Below, one piece after another: positions 17,037 to 24,914 of a DNA stretch of 58,386 bases (positions are counted from its first letter, which is position 1; each line of letters opens with the position of its first letter). Where the stretch lies: NCBI GenBank assembly GCA_020025515.1, contig JAHHRZ010000013.1, forward strand, positions 1 to 58,386, given 5' to 3'. Under the pieces are notes generated by a model that did not search any database, was not told the origin of the DNA, and saw nothing but the letters and a program-made list of their open reading frames with translations. Origin of the DNA: Oscillospiraceae bacterium (GTDB taxonomy: Bacteria; Bacillota; Clostridia; Oscillospirales; Oscillospiraceae). Both the position numbers and the translations under genes were made by a program.

Positions 17037-17065
17037 TTGACAAAAGGAATATGCTGTGGTATTAT
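17037..17065 (+). promoter_or_regulatory. Promoter of the first tRNA-Leu gene
   Basis: TTGACA, exactly 17 bases, TATTAT, ending about 30 bases before the mature 5' end. Near-perfect consensus, as expected for a stable-RNA gene. Confidence 0.85.
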
Positions 17066-17095
17066 GTTTGAGCGGTCAGCGATGACTGGTCTCAT

Positions 17096-17183
17096 GCGCG
17101 AGTGGTGGAATTGGTAGACTCGCTAGATTCAGGTTCTAGTGTCCATTCCGGACGTGCGGGTTCGACTCCCGCCTCGCGCACCA
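17096..17183 (+). tRNA. tRNA-Leu (anticodon CAG), copy 1
   Basis: An 88-nt class II tRNA with a 7-bp acceptor stem (GCGCGAG with CTCGCGC), discriminator A and an encoded CCA. The anticodon stem CTAGA/TCTAG closes the loop TTCAGGT, giving anticodon CAG, which reads CUG. A long variable arm (GTGTCCATTCCGGAC region) and the T-loop GTTCGAC are present. It decodes the leucine codon that dominates the GC-richer genes here. Confidence 0.97.
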
Positions 17184-17184
17184 C

Positions 17185-17219
17185 GAAATCCCATGCATCT
17201 ATGATGCGTGGGATTTTTT
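17185..17219 (+). terminator. Terminator after tRNA-Leu copy 1
   Basis: A 14-bp stem with one mismatch (17186-17199 with 17203-17216) and a 3-nt loop is followed by a T-run. Confidence 0.85.
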
Positions 17220-17274
17220 GTGAGAACTACTTGCCAAATGCAAAAGGAACTCCGGAGAAAATCGAAAATTGCTA

Positions 17275-17303
17275 TTGACAAATGCAAGAGCCTGTGATAT
17301 TAT
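17275..17303 (+). promoter_or_regulatory. Promoter of the second tRNA-Leu gene
   Basis: TTGACA, 17 bases, TATTAT. The hexamers are identical to those of the first copy, but the spacer sequence differs. Confidence 0.85.
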
Positions 17304-17334
17304 CTAAGGGCAGTTGCGGTTCAGCTGTGTATAT

Positions 17335-17422
17335 GCGCGAGTGGTGGAATTGGTAGACTCGCTAGATTCAGGTTCTAGTGTCCATTCCGGACGTGCGGGT
17401 TCGACTCCCGCCTCGCGCACCA
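17335..17422 (+). tRNA. tRNA-Leu (anticodon CAG), copy 2
   Basis: The 88-nt sequence is identical to copy 1, including the encoded CCA, and starts 239 bases downstream. The flanks (spacer, terminator stem) have diverged while the tRNA has not, so the duplication is not recent or the copies are kept identical by selection or conversion. Confidence 0.97.
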
Positions 17423-17423
17423 C

Positions 17424-17461
17424 AAAAATCCCATGTATCTCGGATGCATGGGATTTTTTAT
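17424..17461 (+). terminator. Terminator after tRNA-Leu copy 2
   Basis: A near-perfect stem of about 14 bp (17425-17438 with 17442-17455) followed by Ts, related to but not identical with the terminator after copy 1. Confidence 0.85.
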
Positions 17462-17478
17462 ATGCAAAATGCAGCCAA

Positions 17479-17506
17479 CAGGCCCCGGACCAAAGTCCGG
17501 GGCCTG
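17479..17506 (-). terminator. Probable terminator of the FmdE-domain gene
   Basis: A perfect 12-bp GC-rich stem (17479-17490 with 17495-17506) with a 4-nt loop lies 32 bases after the FmdE-domain stop. The T-tract on the minus strand is weak, so direction and efficiency are uncertain. Confidence 0.55.
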
Positions 17507-17538
17507 TGAAGCAAATTGAAGGTTGCAACGGATCAGAG

Positions 17539-18093
17539 TCAGAACTTGGGCTCGTCAAATTCCCGGAAGGGCTCCAGACTGTCCTGCGCATTTCCGTTCA
17601 GGCTGGGGGCTTCTCCTTCTTTGTAGGCGCAGCCTCTGTTTACTTTTTTCAGGACCTTTGGAGTCATAGGCCGGGCTTCTTCAAAATAAAACAGATCCTC
17701 TTCTGCCATGGCAAGGATTTTTTCCGGGGCGCAGTCCTCCGATTCTATCACTTCCGGACGGAGGCAGATTCTCAGGGAGGCACTGCCGGCCAGATCATAG
17801 ACGGAGTAAATCATTCTGCCGGTGTTAAAAAACAGCAGGTGTTTTTTCCCTATGCTGCACCCCAGTCCGCTTTGAATTGCATCCACACTACAGTTGTCCG
17901 TTTCTGAAACACATACCAGTCGGTTTCGATCAACACACTCCATTCCAAGATGCTGCAATACAGTGTCACAAACCCGCACACCTACGGCCAGATTGACGCA
18001 GGCCTTGCCGTGAAATGCAACGCTTTCTTTCCAAAGGGACATGACTCTGGGACTGGGCTTATGGGATGTATTATAAAAAGTGTCTATATCCAT
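17539..18093 (-). CDS. FmdE-domain protein
   Basis: A 184-residue soluble protein with the FmdE domain, named after an accessory protein of molybdenum formylmethanofuran dehydrogenase and common as orphan genes in anaerobic bacteria. The signature is clear: FHGKACVNLAVGVRVCDTVL near the N-terminus and CVSETDNCSVDAIQSGLGCS in the middle, whose cysteines probably bind metal. A C-terminal zinc-ribbon seen in longer members is missing. The start at 18093 has AGGAG upstream; the longer open frame to 18396 runs through a promoter region and is not credible. No molybdenum or methanofuran genes are near. Function unknown. Confidence 0.85.
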   Translation of the reverse strand: MDIDTFYNTSHKPSPRVMSLWKESVAFHGKACVNLAVGVRVCDTVLQHLGMECVDRNRLVCVSETDNCSVDAIQSGLGCSIGKKHLLFFNTGRMIYSVYDLAGSASLRICLRPEVIESEDCAPEKILAMAEEDLFYFEEARPMTPKVLKKVNRGCAYKEGEAPSLNGNAQDSLEPFREFDEPKF

Positions 18094-18273
18094 GTTCGTA
18101 CTCCTTATAAAATTCAATGGAATTATGCTACCATACCGCACGAAAAAAAGAAAGCCCCAGATGGGGTTGATTTTTCTGTAACACACAATGGTCCTCCACT
18201 GCAAACACGTTAGAAGCCGGCGGTCTGTTCCGGGGATGCACAGAAGAATTATGGTATTTTTATAGAAATTATC

Positions 18274-18302
18274 TTGAAAATGAGAGGGGAAAGCACTATA
18301 CT
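18274..18302 (+). promoter_or_regulatory. Candidate promoter of the chromate-type transporter pair
   Basis: TTGAAA (18274-18279), 17 bases, TATACT (18297-18302), 33 bases before the start codon. Confidence 0.7.
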
Positions 18303-18335
18303 GTCTTAGAAGATAACGAAAAAGGGATGGTGTGG

Positions 18336-18896
18336 ATGGAAGGAAAAAAAGAGAGAATTTGGGGACTGTTTTTGACATTTCTGAAAATCGGCGCATTCAC
18401 CTTCGGAGGAGGATACGCCATGATTCCTCTGATCCAGAAGGAAGTGACAGAGCGGAAAAAATGGCTGTCAGACGGAGATATTCTGGACATTGTGGCCATT
18501 GCGGAGTCTACCCCCGGCCCCATTGCAATCAACTCTGCTACATTCGTGGGATATCGGGTGGCAGGGTTCTGGGGGGCTTTTTGTGCCACCGTGGGCGTGG
18601 TGCTGCCCTCCTTCTTGATTATTGTTGCAATTTCCTTTATTCTCAGCCAGTTTCAGGATAATCAGATGGTGCAGTATGCCTTCGCCGGGATCCGGGCAGG
18701 TGTTTTGGCCCTCATTGTCAAGGCGTTGTATTCCATGTACCGCCAGTGCCCAAAGGGTGTGGTCTCCTATGTGGTCATGGCGGGGGCGTTTCTGGCGGCA
18801 GGATTTTTGAAAGTCAATGTGCTGATGGTAATTCTTTGCTGCGCCGCTACGGGCCTGATTACCAGCACCATTGCCGCCAGGAGGGTAGGAAAATGA
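18336..18896 (+). CDS. Chromate transporter family half-protein 1
   Basis: One half of a CHR-family anion transporter, encoded as two short polytopic proteins rather than one duplicated chain. The 186-residue product has about six hydrophobic segments and the family motif FLKIGAFTFGGGYAMIPLIQ, followed by ESTPGPIAINSATFVGY. Members export chromate with sulfate-like ions, but many clostridial homologues are annotated by similarity only. ATG 18336 has AAAAAGGG 9 bases upstream; ATG 18327 would leave no room for it. ATGA overlap couples it to the second half. Confidence 0.9.
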   Translation: MEGKKERIWGLFLTFLKIGAFTFGGGYAMIPLIQKEVTERKKWLSDGDILDIVAIAESTPGPIAINSATFVGYRVAGFWGAFCATVGVVLPSFLIIVAISFILSQFQDNQMVQYAFAGIRAGVLALIVKALYSMYRQCPKGVVSYVVMAGAFLAAGFLKVNVLMVILCCAATGLITSTIAARRVGK

Positions 18897-19447
18897 TTTA
18901 TCTTGAACTGTTTCTTACATTTTTTCAGATTGGCGCCTTTACCTTCGGGGGCGGCTATGCCATGCTTCCCATGATTCAGGAGCAGGTCACCGCAAAAGGC
19001 TGGATGAAGCTGGAAGATCTGATTAACTTTGTGGCGGTCAGTGAATCCACCCCCGGCCCCTTTGCTGTGAATATATCCACCTATGTGGGCATGGAGACAG
19101 GGGGGATCTTTGGTTCCTTCTGTGCCACCTTAGGCGTGGTGCTGCCCTCTTTTCTGGTGATCCTTCTGGTTGCCAGATTCTATGAAAAGTTCCGCAGCAG
19201 CAGTGTAGTGGGGGGATTTATGTCCGGCCTGCGGCCCTGCGTGGTGGGCCTCATCGGAACGGCGGTTTTGTCCGTGGGGCAGACCGTGTTTTTCCCTGCG
19301 GGGATTGTGATGAATCCTGCTCTGTTGGTGAGTTCGGTCATTTTTATCCTGAGCCTGGTTCTGGTATTTAAGAAGGTTCACCCTATTGTGGTCATTGTGC
19401 TGGCCGGTGCTTTGGGTGTAGCAGCAGGACTTCTGGGTTATTTATGA
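18893..19447 (+). CDS. Chromate transporter family half-protein 2
   Basis: The partner half of the CHR transporter, 184 residues, with the same motif order (FFQIGAFTFGGGYAMLPMIQ, then ESTPGPFAVNISTYVG) and about six hydrophobic segments. It begins inside the last codons of the first half (ATGA) and should form a heterodimer with opposite membrane topology, as described for paired short CHR proteins. Its last 10 bases overlap the end of rlmH on the other strand, so there is no room for a terminator between the convergent genes. Confidence 0.9.
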   Translation: MIYLELFLTFFQIGAFTFGGGYAMLPMIQEQVTAKGWMKLEDLINFVAVSESTPGPFAVNISTYVGMETGGIFGSFCATLGVVLPSFLVILLVARFYEKFRSSSVVGGFMSGLRPCVVGLIGTAVLSVGQTVFFPAGIVMNPALLVSSVIFILSLVLVFKKVHPIVVIVLAGALGVAAGLLGYL

Positions 19448-19920
19448 TATCGGCTTCCTGCCTGAATGGATTCAGCTCTATAAAGCTGCTCTAAGACCAT
19501 GATTCTTGCCAAATGGTGGGGAAAGGTCATTTTTCCCATGGTGAGACGAAAATCAGCCATGGCTTTAATGGACGGGTCCATGCCAAAGGAGGAGCCGATG
19601 AGAAAGCAGGCGCTGGATTTGCCGGAGAGCTTCACCTGGGAAAGCTTCCGGGCAAACTCCGTAGAGGACAGTTCCTTCCCCTCCGGGGTCAGAACGCAGA
19701 ACCAGGCCCCTTTGGGGATCTTCTGCCGGATCAGCTCCGCCTCTCTGGCAAGGCCTGCGGCAATTTCGCTGGGCTGTGGATTTTCCGGCAGTTTATATTC
19801 CGGCAGCTCAATGAGCTGAAATTTGCAGTAGCCCGCCAGCCGCTTTTCATATTCTGCGGCGGCTGAGAGATAAAACTTTTCTTTCAGCTTGCCCATGGCA
19901 AGCAGGGTGATTTGAAACAT
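19438..19920 (-). CDS. rlmH: 23S rRNA pseudouridine-1915 N3-methyltransferase RlmH
   Basis: SPOUT-fold methyltransferase that methylates pseudouridine 1915 of 23S rRNA in assembled 70S ribosomes. The 160-residue product, the usual length, ends in the conserved EQLYRAESIQAGSRYHK region with the catalytic-site tyrosine and histidine. It also contains ACFLIGSSFGMD, the variant of the SAM-binding glycine loop. ATG 19920 has GGAGG 8 bases upstream. An in-frame open extension runs upstream to 20592 through the opposite-strand radical SAM gene and should be ignored. Confidence 0.95.
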   Translation of the reverse strand: MFQITLLAMGKLKEKFYLSAAAEYEKRLAGYCKFQLIELPEYKLPENPQPSEIAAGLAREAELIRQKIPKGAWFCVLTPEGKELSSTEFARKLSQVKLSGKSSACFLIGSSFGMDPSIKAMADFRLTMGKMTFPHHLARIMVLEQLYRAESIQAGSRYHK

Positions 19921-19977
19921 AGGAAACACCTCCGAGACATTGGTACCAATATAGCATAGAAAGCAGGGAGAAACAAG

Positions 19978-20862
19978 GTGACAAACCTTACTTATACAAA
20001 TTGCCGCCTCTGCCCCCGGGCCTGCGGTGTGGATCGGACCCAGGGGCAGCGTGGGTTTTGCGGTCAGCCGGACGGGATGCGGGTGGCGAAAATCATGCGC
20101 CACTTCTGGGAAGAGCCGGTTCTGGCAGGGGAGGGAGGCAGCGGAGCGGTGTTCTTTTCCGGGTGCACCCTGGGGTGTCTGTACTGTCAGAATCAGCAGA
20201 TCAGCACAGGTCAGCAGGGAGACAGAATGGAGCCCGCCGCATTGCGTGCAAGGATGGAAGAACTGATTTCTCAGGGGGCGGAAAATATCGATCTTGTCAC
20301 CCCTACCCACTTTTTGCCCGACATTCTCCCGGCTTTGCAGCCGAAGCTTCCGGTTCCTGTGGTATACAACTGCGGAGGCTACGAGTCCGTGGAGACCCTG
20401 AGGGCATTGGAGGGGCTGGTGGACATCTACCTGCCGGATTTCAAATATGGAAACAATGGGCTGGCGTTTCAGCTGTCCGGAGCGGGGAACTATTTTTCCG
20501 TTGCGGCATCGGCCATACAGGAAATGGTGCGGCAGACGGGCCCTTATGTGATGGAAGGGGAGAAACTGAAACGGGGCGTCCTCATTCGCCACCTGATTCT
20601 TCCCGGGCAGATTGAAAATTCTCTGAAGGTTCTGGACTGGATCGGAGAGACCTTCCCCAAGGGGACGGTTCTGGTATCTCTCATGCGGCAGTATACCCCC
20701 ATGGAGCGGGTTCGGAATATGCCTCCTCTGAACCGGACGGTTACGGAGGAAGAATATGAGGCGGTGCTCAGCTGGATGTATCTCAATGATTTGGACGGCT
20801 TTACCCAGGAGGCCGGGGCGGCATCACAGGAATTTATCCCTGACTTTGAAACAAATGTTTGA
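19978..20862 (+). CDS. PflA-like radical SAM protein (COG1313 type)
   Basis: Radical SAM enzyme of the pyruvate formate-lyase-activase-like group with unknown substrate. The 294-residue product has an N-terminal cysteine block (Cys9, Cys12, Cys16, Cys28) that can hold an extra cluster. The radical SAM motif CX3CX2C is at Cys63, Cys67 and Cys70 (GCTLGCLYCQN). Downstream, YNCGGYES and DIYLPDFKYG are typical of this subgroup. The start is a GTG with GGGAG upstream, divergent from rlmH. No glycyl radical enzyme is adjacent and the gene directly precedes lexA, so context does not reveal the target. Confidence 0.88.
   Translation: MTNLTYTNCRLCPRACGVDRTQGQRGFCGQPDGMRVAKIMRHFWEEPVLAGEGGSGAVFFSGCTLGCLYCQNQQISTGQQGDRMEPAALRARMEELISQGAENIDLVTPTHFLPDILPALQPKLPVPVVYNCGGYESVETLRALEGLVDIYLPDFKYGNNGLAFQLSGAGNYFSVAASAIQEMVRQTGPYVMEGEKLKRGVLIRHLILPGQIENSLKVLDWIGETFPKGTVLVSLMRQYTPMERVRNMPPLNRTVTEEEYEAVLSWMYLNDLDGFTQEAGAASQEFIPDFETNV
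20849..20860. promoter_or_regulatory. Possible LexA operator upstream of lexA
   Basis: A perfect 12-bp palindrome with core AAC-AAAT-GTT resembles the Gram-positive LexA box (GAAC-N4-GTTC) with the outer base changed on both sides. It overlaps a candidate -35 (TTGATT, 20859-20864) that is 17 bases from TATCCT. It would allow autoregulation, but it also lies within the end of the preceding gene. Confidence 0.35.
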
Positions 20863-20908
20863 TTTTTGAGTAGAAGTATGATATCCTAAGAAAAAAGGAG
20901 GGGATTCC

Positions 20909-21484
20909 ATGTCCAGAACCACCGAAAAACAGGAAGAAGTCTTGGCCTATATTCAGGATTTTATCATGGATCACGGGTATGCTCCTACGATCCGGGAAAT
21001 CGGTGCCGCTGTGGGACTCAAGTCCACCGCCTCTGTAAGCTACCATCTGACCCAGCTCCGGAACAAGGGACTTTTGAGCTATGAGGCTGGAAAGAAGCGA
21101 GCCATTTCCACCCCAGGCACCAAAACGCCCCAGATCCCCATTGTGGGCGTGGTGACCGCCGGGATGCCCATTCTGGCGGTGGAGAATCAGGAAGGAACCC
21201 TTTTCTGGGAGGGGGAGCCGGATTGCTTCGCCCTTCGGGTGCGGGGAGACAGTATGATAAACGCGGGAATCCTCAGCGGGGATCTGGTGGTGGTTCGTCC
21301 TCAGAGTATGGCGGAGGACGGACAAATCGTGGTGGCCATGATAGAGGAGGAAGCCACGGTGAAGCGGTTCCGCCGCAAGAACGGACGGATCTGGCTCCAG
21401 CCGGAGAACCCCAAGTATGATGTGATCGAATCGGAGGAACTTCAGATTCTGGGTTTGGTAAAAGCCGTTGTGCGGTATTATTAA
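20909..21484 (+). CDS. lexA: LexA SOS repressor
   Basis: Transcriptional repressor of the SOS regulon that inactivates itself by RecA-stimulated autocleavage. The 191-residue product has an N-terminal winged helix (about 1-65; APTIREIGAAVGLKSTASVSYH is the recognition region). The cleavage site is Ala84-Gly85 in VVTAGMP. The catalytic dyad is Ser115 (GDSM) and Lys152 (ATVKRF). All three elements are intact. AAGGAGGGG precedes ATG 20909. A strong terminator follows directly, so lexA is monocistronic or read together with the upstream radical SAM gene. Confidence 0.97.
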   Translation: MSRTTEKQEEVLAYIQDFIMDHGYAPTIREIGAAVGLKSTASVSYHLTQLRNKGLLSYEAGKKRAISTPGTKTPQIPIVGVVTAGMPILAVENQEGTLFWEGEPDCFALRVRGDSMINAGILSGDLVVVRPQSMAEDGQIVVAMIEEEATVKRFRRKNGRIWLQPENPKYDVIESEELQILGLVKAVVRYY

Positions 21485-21497
21485 ATGTGATATACTG

Positions 21498-21543
21498 GCC
21501 GTGTTCCCTGTAGAAATCCACAGGGGGCACGGCGTTTCTTTGT
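21498..21543 (+). terminator. Terminator of lexA
   Basis: A 14-bp stem with two G-T wobble pairs (21498-21511 with 21520-21533), followed by a T-rich run, 14 bases after the lexA stop. Confidence 0.85.
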
Positions 21544-21571
21544 TCAAAGTAATGGAAATTACTGTCCCCCG

Positions 21572-21600
21572 TTGACGAACAGCTTGGTTCATGGTAAAAC
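21572..21600 (+). promoter_or_regulatory. Candidate promoter of pepF
   Basis: TTGACG (21572-21577), 17 bases, TAAAAC (21595-21600), about 48 bases before the start codon. The -10 is weak. Confidence 0.45.
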
Positions 21601-21647
21601 TAAAGTGAAAAATCAGGCAGGTACACTGCCAGTAAGGAGAATTGATT

Positions 21648-23405
21648 ATGAACGAACGTTGGAATCTGGACCCCTTATATCATGGTTTTGATGATCCCGC
21701 ATTTTCTCAGGATCTGCAGGCCCTGAAGGATGCCTGCGGACAATTTGATACATTGACCAAATCCCTGGAGGAGCTGGAGCCTGTGGTGGCCCTGCGCCGC
21801 TGCGTGGATGCGCTGGAGCACATTTCCAACCTGGGCAACGCCCTGGCAGAATATGCCTCTCTGCGTCAGTCCACCGATACGGCAGACAGCGACGCAGCAT
21901 CTGCCATGGGGCAGGTCATGGCGGTGTTCAGCCAGAGCGCCGGTGCGGATGCCCGGTTCCAGGATTATGCCGCGAAGCTTCCCAATCTGGAGGCCCTTCT
22001 GGAGCAGGATGAGGTCCTATCTCAGTATCGGTTCTATTTCCGTATGGTGAAAGAGGGCAGCCGGTATCTCCTGGGCGGCTTGGGCGAAGACATTATGGCC
22101 CGCATGAGCCTGTCCGGCTCCAGTGCCTGGAGTGACCTGCAAAACTACCTCACCAGCACCGTGGAGGTGGACTACAAGGGCGAAAAAACCAACCTGTCTG
22201 CCATTCGGAATCTGGCCTATGATGCCGACCCCGAGGTCCGTAAGGAAGCCTATGAAGCAGAGCTTGCCTCCTATCAGAAGATCAAGGACCCTGTGGCCTT
22301 TGCACTGAACTCCATCAAGCTGGAGACCATCAATTCTGCCCAGCTGCGTGGATATGACTCTCCTTTGGACAAGGCACTGAAGTCCGCCCGGATGAAGAAA
22401 GAGACTCTGGATGCCATGTTCTCGGCCATAGACGAGTATCTGCCCAAGTTCTGGGCATACCTGAAGGCCAAGGCCAAGGCGCTGGGCTATGAGGGGGGAC
22501 TGCCCTGGTATGAGATGTTCGCACCCATGGGTGGCGGCGGCAAGACCTACACCACCGAGGATGCCAGAACCTATCTGGTGAATCTCTTCGGCACCTTTGA
22601 TCCGGAATTGCAGGAGATGGTGGCCTGCGCCTTTGACAATGCCTGGATTGACTTCTTCCCCCGTGCAGGCAAGGCCGGCGGTGCGTTCTGCGCCGGTGTG
22701 GAGAAGCTGGGCGAGAGCCGGATTCTCACCAACTTTGACGGCTCCTTCAGCGATATTGTCACCCTTGCCCATGAACTGGGCCACGCCTTCCATAACCATC
22801 AGCTCCGGGATCAGAGAATCCTGAACCGGGATTACTCCATGCCCGTGGCAGAGACCGCTTCTACCTTCAATGAGTGCGTGGTTATGAACGCAGCCATTTC
22901 CGCCGCCACAGATAAGAATGAGAAGCTGGCCCTCATCGAATCCCAGCTCCAGGATGCCACGCAGATCATCTGTGACATCTACTCCCGCTATCGCTTCGAG
23001 TCTGCTGTATTTGCCAACCGTGAAAATGAGTTCCTGCCCGCAGAGCGTCTGTGCCAGCTGATGCTGGATGCCCAGAAGAAGTCCTACGGCGACGGCCTGG
23101 CAGAAGAGACTCTCCATCCCTATATGTGGGTCTGCAAGGGCCACTACTATGGCAGTGTCAGCTTCTACAACTTCCCCTATGCCTTCGGCGGACTCTTTGC
23201 CCGGGGCCTGTATGCCCAGTACGAGAAGGAGGGAGAAGCCTTCCTGCCCAAGTACAAGAAGCTGCTCCATGAGACCCCTGTTCGTACTGTGGAAGAGGCT
23301 GCACTGGTTGCGGACATCGACCTTACCGACAAGGAATTCTGGCGCCAGGGCCTGCAGATTCTGTCCGACGAAATCGACCAGTTTATCTCCCTTTTGGAGG
23401 AATAA
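21648..23405 (+). CDS. pepF: Oligoendopeptidase F (M3B family)
   Basis: Cytosolic zinc metallopeptidase that cleaves short peptides, used in peptide recycling. The 585-residue product has the long helical N-terminal region of PepF and the zinc motif HELGH at His375-His379. The downstream glutamate in TASTFNE fits the third ligand. No signal peptide. ATG 21648 follows AAGGAG by 8 bases. It is followed after 3 bases by an M18 aminopeptidase, so the pair forms a peptide-degradation operon (endopeptidase plus aminopeptidase). Confidence 0.95.
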   Translation: MNERWNLDPLYHGFDDPAFSQDLQALKDACGQFDTLTKSLEELEPVVALRRCVDALEHISNLGNALAEYASLRQSTDTADSDAASAMGQVMAVFSQSAGADARFQDYAAKLPNLEALLEQDEVLSQYRFYFRMVKEGSRYLLGGLGEDIMARMSLSGSSAWSDLQNYLTSTVEVDYKGEKTNLSAIRNLAYDADPEVRKEAYEAELASYQKIKDPVAFALNSIKLETINSAQLRGYDSPLDKALKSARMKKETLDAMFSAIDEYLPKFWAYLKAKAKALGYEGGLPWYEMFAPMGGGGKTYTTEDARTYLVNLFGTFDPELQEMVACAFDNAWIDFFPRAGKAGGAFCAGVEKLGESRILTNFDGSFSDIVTLAHELGHAFHNHQLRDQRILNRDYSMPVAETASTFNECVVMNAAISAATDKNEKLALIESQLQDATQIICDIYSRYRFESAVFANRENEFLPAERLCQLMLDAQKKSYGDGLAEETLHPYMWVCKGHYYGSVSFYNFPYAFGGLFARGLYAQYEKEGEAFLPKYKKLLHETPVRTVEEAALVADIDLTDKEFWRQGLQILSDEIDQFISLLEE

Positions 23406-23408
23406 AAG

Positions 23409-24701
23409 ATGGATACATTGGAAAACCTTATGTCCTTTCTGGACAACAGCCCCAGCTGCTTCCACGCAGTGAACAACCTGTCCCGCCGCCTGATTGACGA
23501 AGGCTATACCCCCCTGACGGAAGGGGGAATGTGGAATCTGACCCCCGGCGGCAAGTACTTTGTCACCCGGAACCAGTCCGCCATCATTGCATTCCGGATT
23601 CCCATGGAAATCCCTCAGAGCTTTATGCTGGCTGCCAGCCACTCCGACCGCCCCTGCTTCAAAGTGAAGGAAAAGCCGGAGATGGATACCGCTGGACTGT
23701 ATGTGCGTCTGGCGGTGGAGCGCTACGGCGGCATGCTCATGGCTCCCTGGATGGATCGGCCTCTGTCCATTGCGGGCCGTGTCCTGGTGGAGACGGAAAA
23801 TGGCGCCGAGTCCCGTCTGGTGGATCTGGATCAGGATCTGTGCATGATTCCCAGCGTGGCCATCCACATGAACCGCAAGGCCAACGACGGCTTTACTTAT
23901 AACCCCGCTGTGGACATGATCCCCCTGATGGGCTCCATGGAGACCAAGGGCCGGTTCCGTCAGCTTGTGGCGGAGGCTGCCAAGTGCGACCAGGAGCAGA
24001 TTCTGGGGATGGATCTGTTCCTGTACAACCGGGACAAGGCCAGAGTGTGGGGTGCAAATCAGGAATACCTGTCTGCCCGTGCGCTGGATGACTTGCAGTG
24101 TGCCTGGGCCACCATGGAGGGATTCCTTCAGGCCAAGCCCGGCAAGAGCGTCCCTGTGTGCTGTGTGTTTGATAATGAAGAGGTGGGCTCCAGCACCATG
24201 CAGGGAGCGGATTCCAACTTCCTGGAAGTGACCCTGGGCAGAATCTGCGAAGAGACCGGTATGAACTACCGCCGTGCGCTGGCCCGCAGCTTCATGGTCT
24301 CTGCGGACAATGCCCATGCACTGCACCCCAACCATCCCGAGTATGCAGACCCCAATCATCGTCCTGCCATGAACGGCGGCATCGTCATCAAGTTTAACGC
24401 CAACCAGCGTTATACCACAGACGGGATTTCTTCTGCCATCTTCCGCAAGGTGTGCCGGAAGGCTGAAGTTCCCACTCAGACCTTCTGCAACCGTGCCGAT
24501 TTGGCCGGCGGCTCTACACTGGGCAACATTTCTACCACCCATGTGAGTATTTCCACAGTAGATGTGGGCCTTCCTCAGCTGGCAATGCACTCGTGCTATG
24601 AGACCTCCGGGGTGAAGGATGCCCAGTATTTGGCAAAGGCTATGGCCTCTTTGTATGAACTGTCTCTGGTTCCCACGGAGCAGGGACTGGAACTTGTGTA
24701 A
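23409..24701 (+). CDS. apeB: M18 family aminopeptidase
   Basis: Dinuclear zinc aminopeptidase of the M18 family (aspartyl aminopeptidase group), expected to trim N-terminal residues, often acidic, from peptides in the cytosol. The 430-residue product contains SFMLAASHSDRP with the first metal histidine, SARALDDLQCAW with the bridging aspartate, FDNEEVGSSTMQGA with the catalytic glutamate pair, and the terminal TTHVSISTVDVGLPQLAMHS with the last histidine. All ligands appear intact. GGAGG within the pepF 3' end serves as its ribosome binding site. Confidence 0.95.
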   Translation: MDTLENLMSFLDNSPSCFHAVNNLSRRLIDEGYTPLTEGGMWNLTPGGKYFVTRNQSAIIAFRIPMEIPQSFMLAASHSDRPCFKVKEKPEMDTAGLYVRLAVERYGGMLMAPWMDRPLSIAGRVLVETENGAESRLVDLDQDLCMIPSVAIHMNRKANDGFTYNPAVDMIPLMGSMETKGRFRQLVAEAAKCDQEQILGMDLFLYNRDKARVWGANQEYLSARALDDLQCAWATMEGFLQAKPGKSVPVCCVFDNEEVGSSTMQGADSNFLEVTLGRICEETGMNYRRALARSFMVSADNAHALHPNHPEYADPNHRPAMNGGIVIKFNANQRYTTDGISSAIFRKVCRKAEVPTQTFCNRADLAGGSTLGNISTTHVSISTVDVGLPQLAMHSCYETSGVKDAQYLAKAMASLYELSLVPTEQGLELV

Positions 24702-24718
24702 GGAATAAGAAATTGCAG

Positions 24719-24764
24719 TCCGGCACTGTCCTGCCTGAGTAGGTGGGACGGTGCCGGATGTTTT
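24719..24764 (+). terminator. Terminator of the pepF-apeB operon
   Basis: A 12-bp stem with one wobble pair (24719-24730 with 24747-24758), followed by TGTTTTG. Confidence 0.8.
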
Positions 24765-24831
24765 GTCATTTCATGGAACTTTTGTAACCGAAGGGGACCG
24801 TTAATATTATCTTAATTTCCGGGAGACTGAA

Positions 24832-24860
24832 TTGATTTTTTTACCGATAAATGGTAAAAT
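24832..24860 (+). promoter_or_regulatory. Promoter of the glycolipid glycosyltransferase gene
   Basis: TTGATT (24832-24837), 17 bases, TAAAAT (24855-24860). Confidence 0.65.
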
Positions 24861-24914
24861 ACTAAGACAAACTGGTTGGGCCTTTGCTGCTCTTCCGGGA
24901 AGGAGCATTATCAT

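Noticed and set aside
17096..17422. Prophage or integrative element attachment at the tRNA-Leu pair
   Set aside because: No integrase or mobile genes lie between or next to the two tRNAs, and the tRNAs are full copies with their own promoters rather than a gene plus a short att repeat.
18094..18396. N-terminal extension of the FmdE-domain protein
   Set aside because: It crosses the promoter of the divergent transporter genes, lacks a ribosome binding site, and the AGGAG-preceded ATG at 18093 gives the proper domain start.
20000..20592. Long N-terminal extension of RlmH on the minus strand
   Set aside because: The extra open frame lies fully antisense to the radical SAM gene; the start at 19920 has a GGAGG site and gives the family's normal length.
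21578..21591. LexA box upstream of pepF (GAAC...GTTC)
   Set aside because: The half-sites are separated by six bases rather than the four required in the Gram-positive consensus, and pepF is not an SOS gene.
22017..24590. Very long minus-strand open frame (857 codons) opposite pepF and apeB
   Set aside because: It is a GC-bias shadow of two well-supported plus-strand enzymes; its translation is low-complexity and resembles no family.
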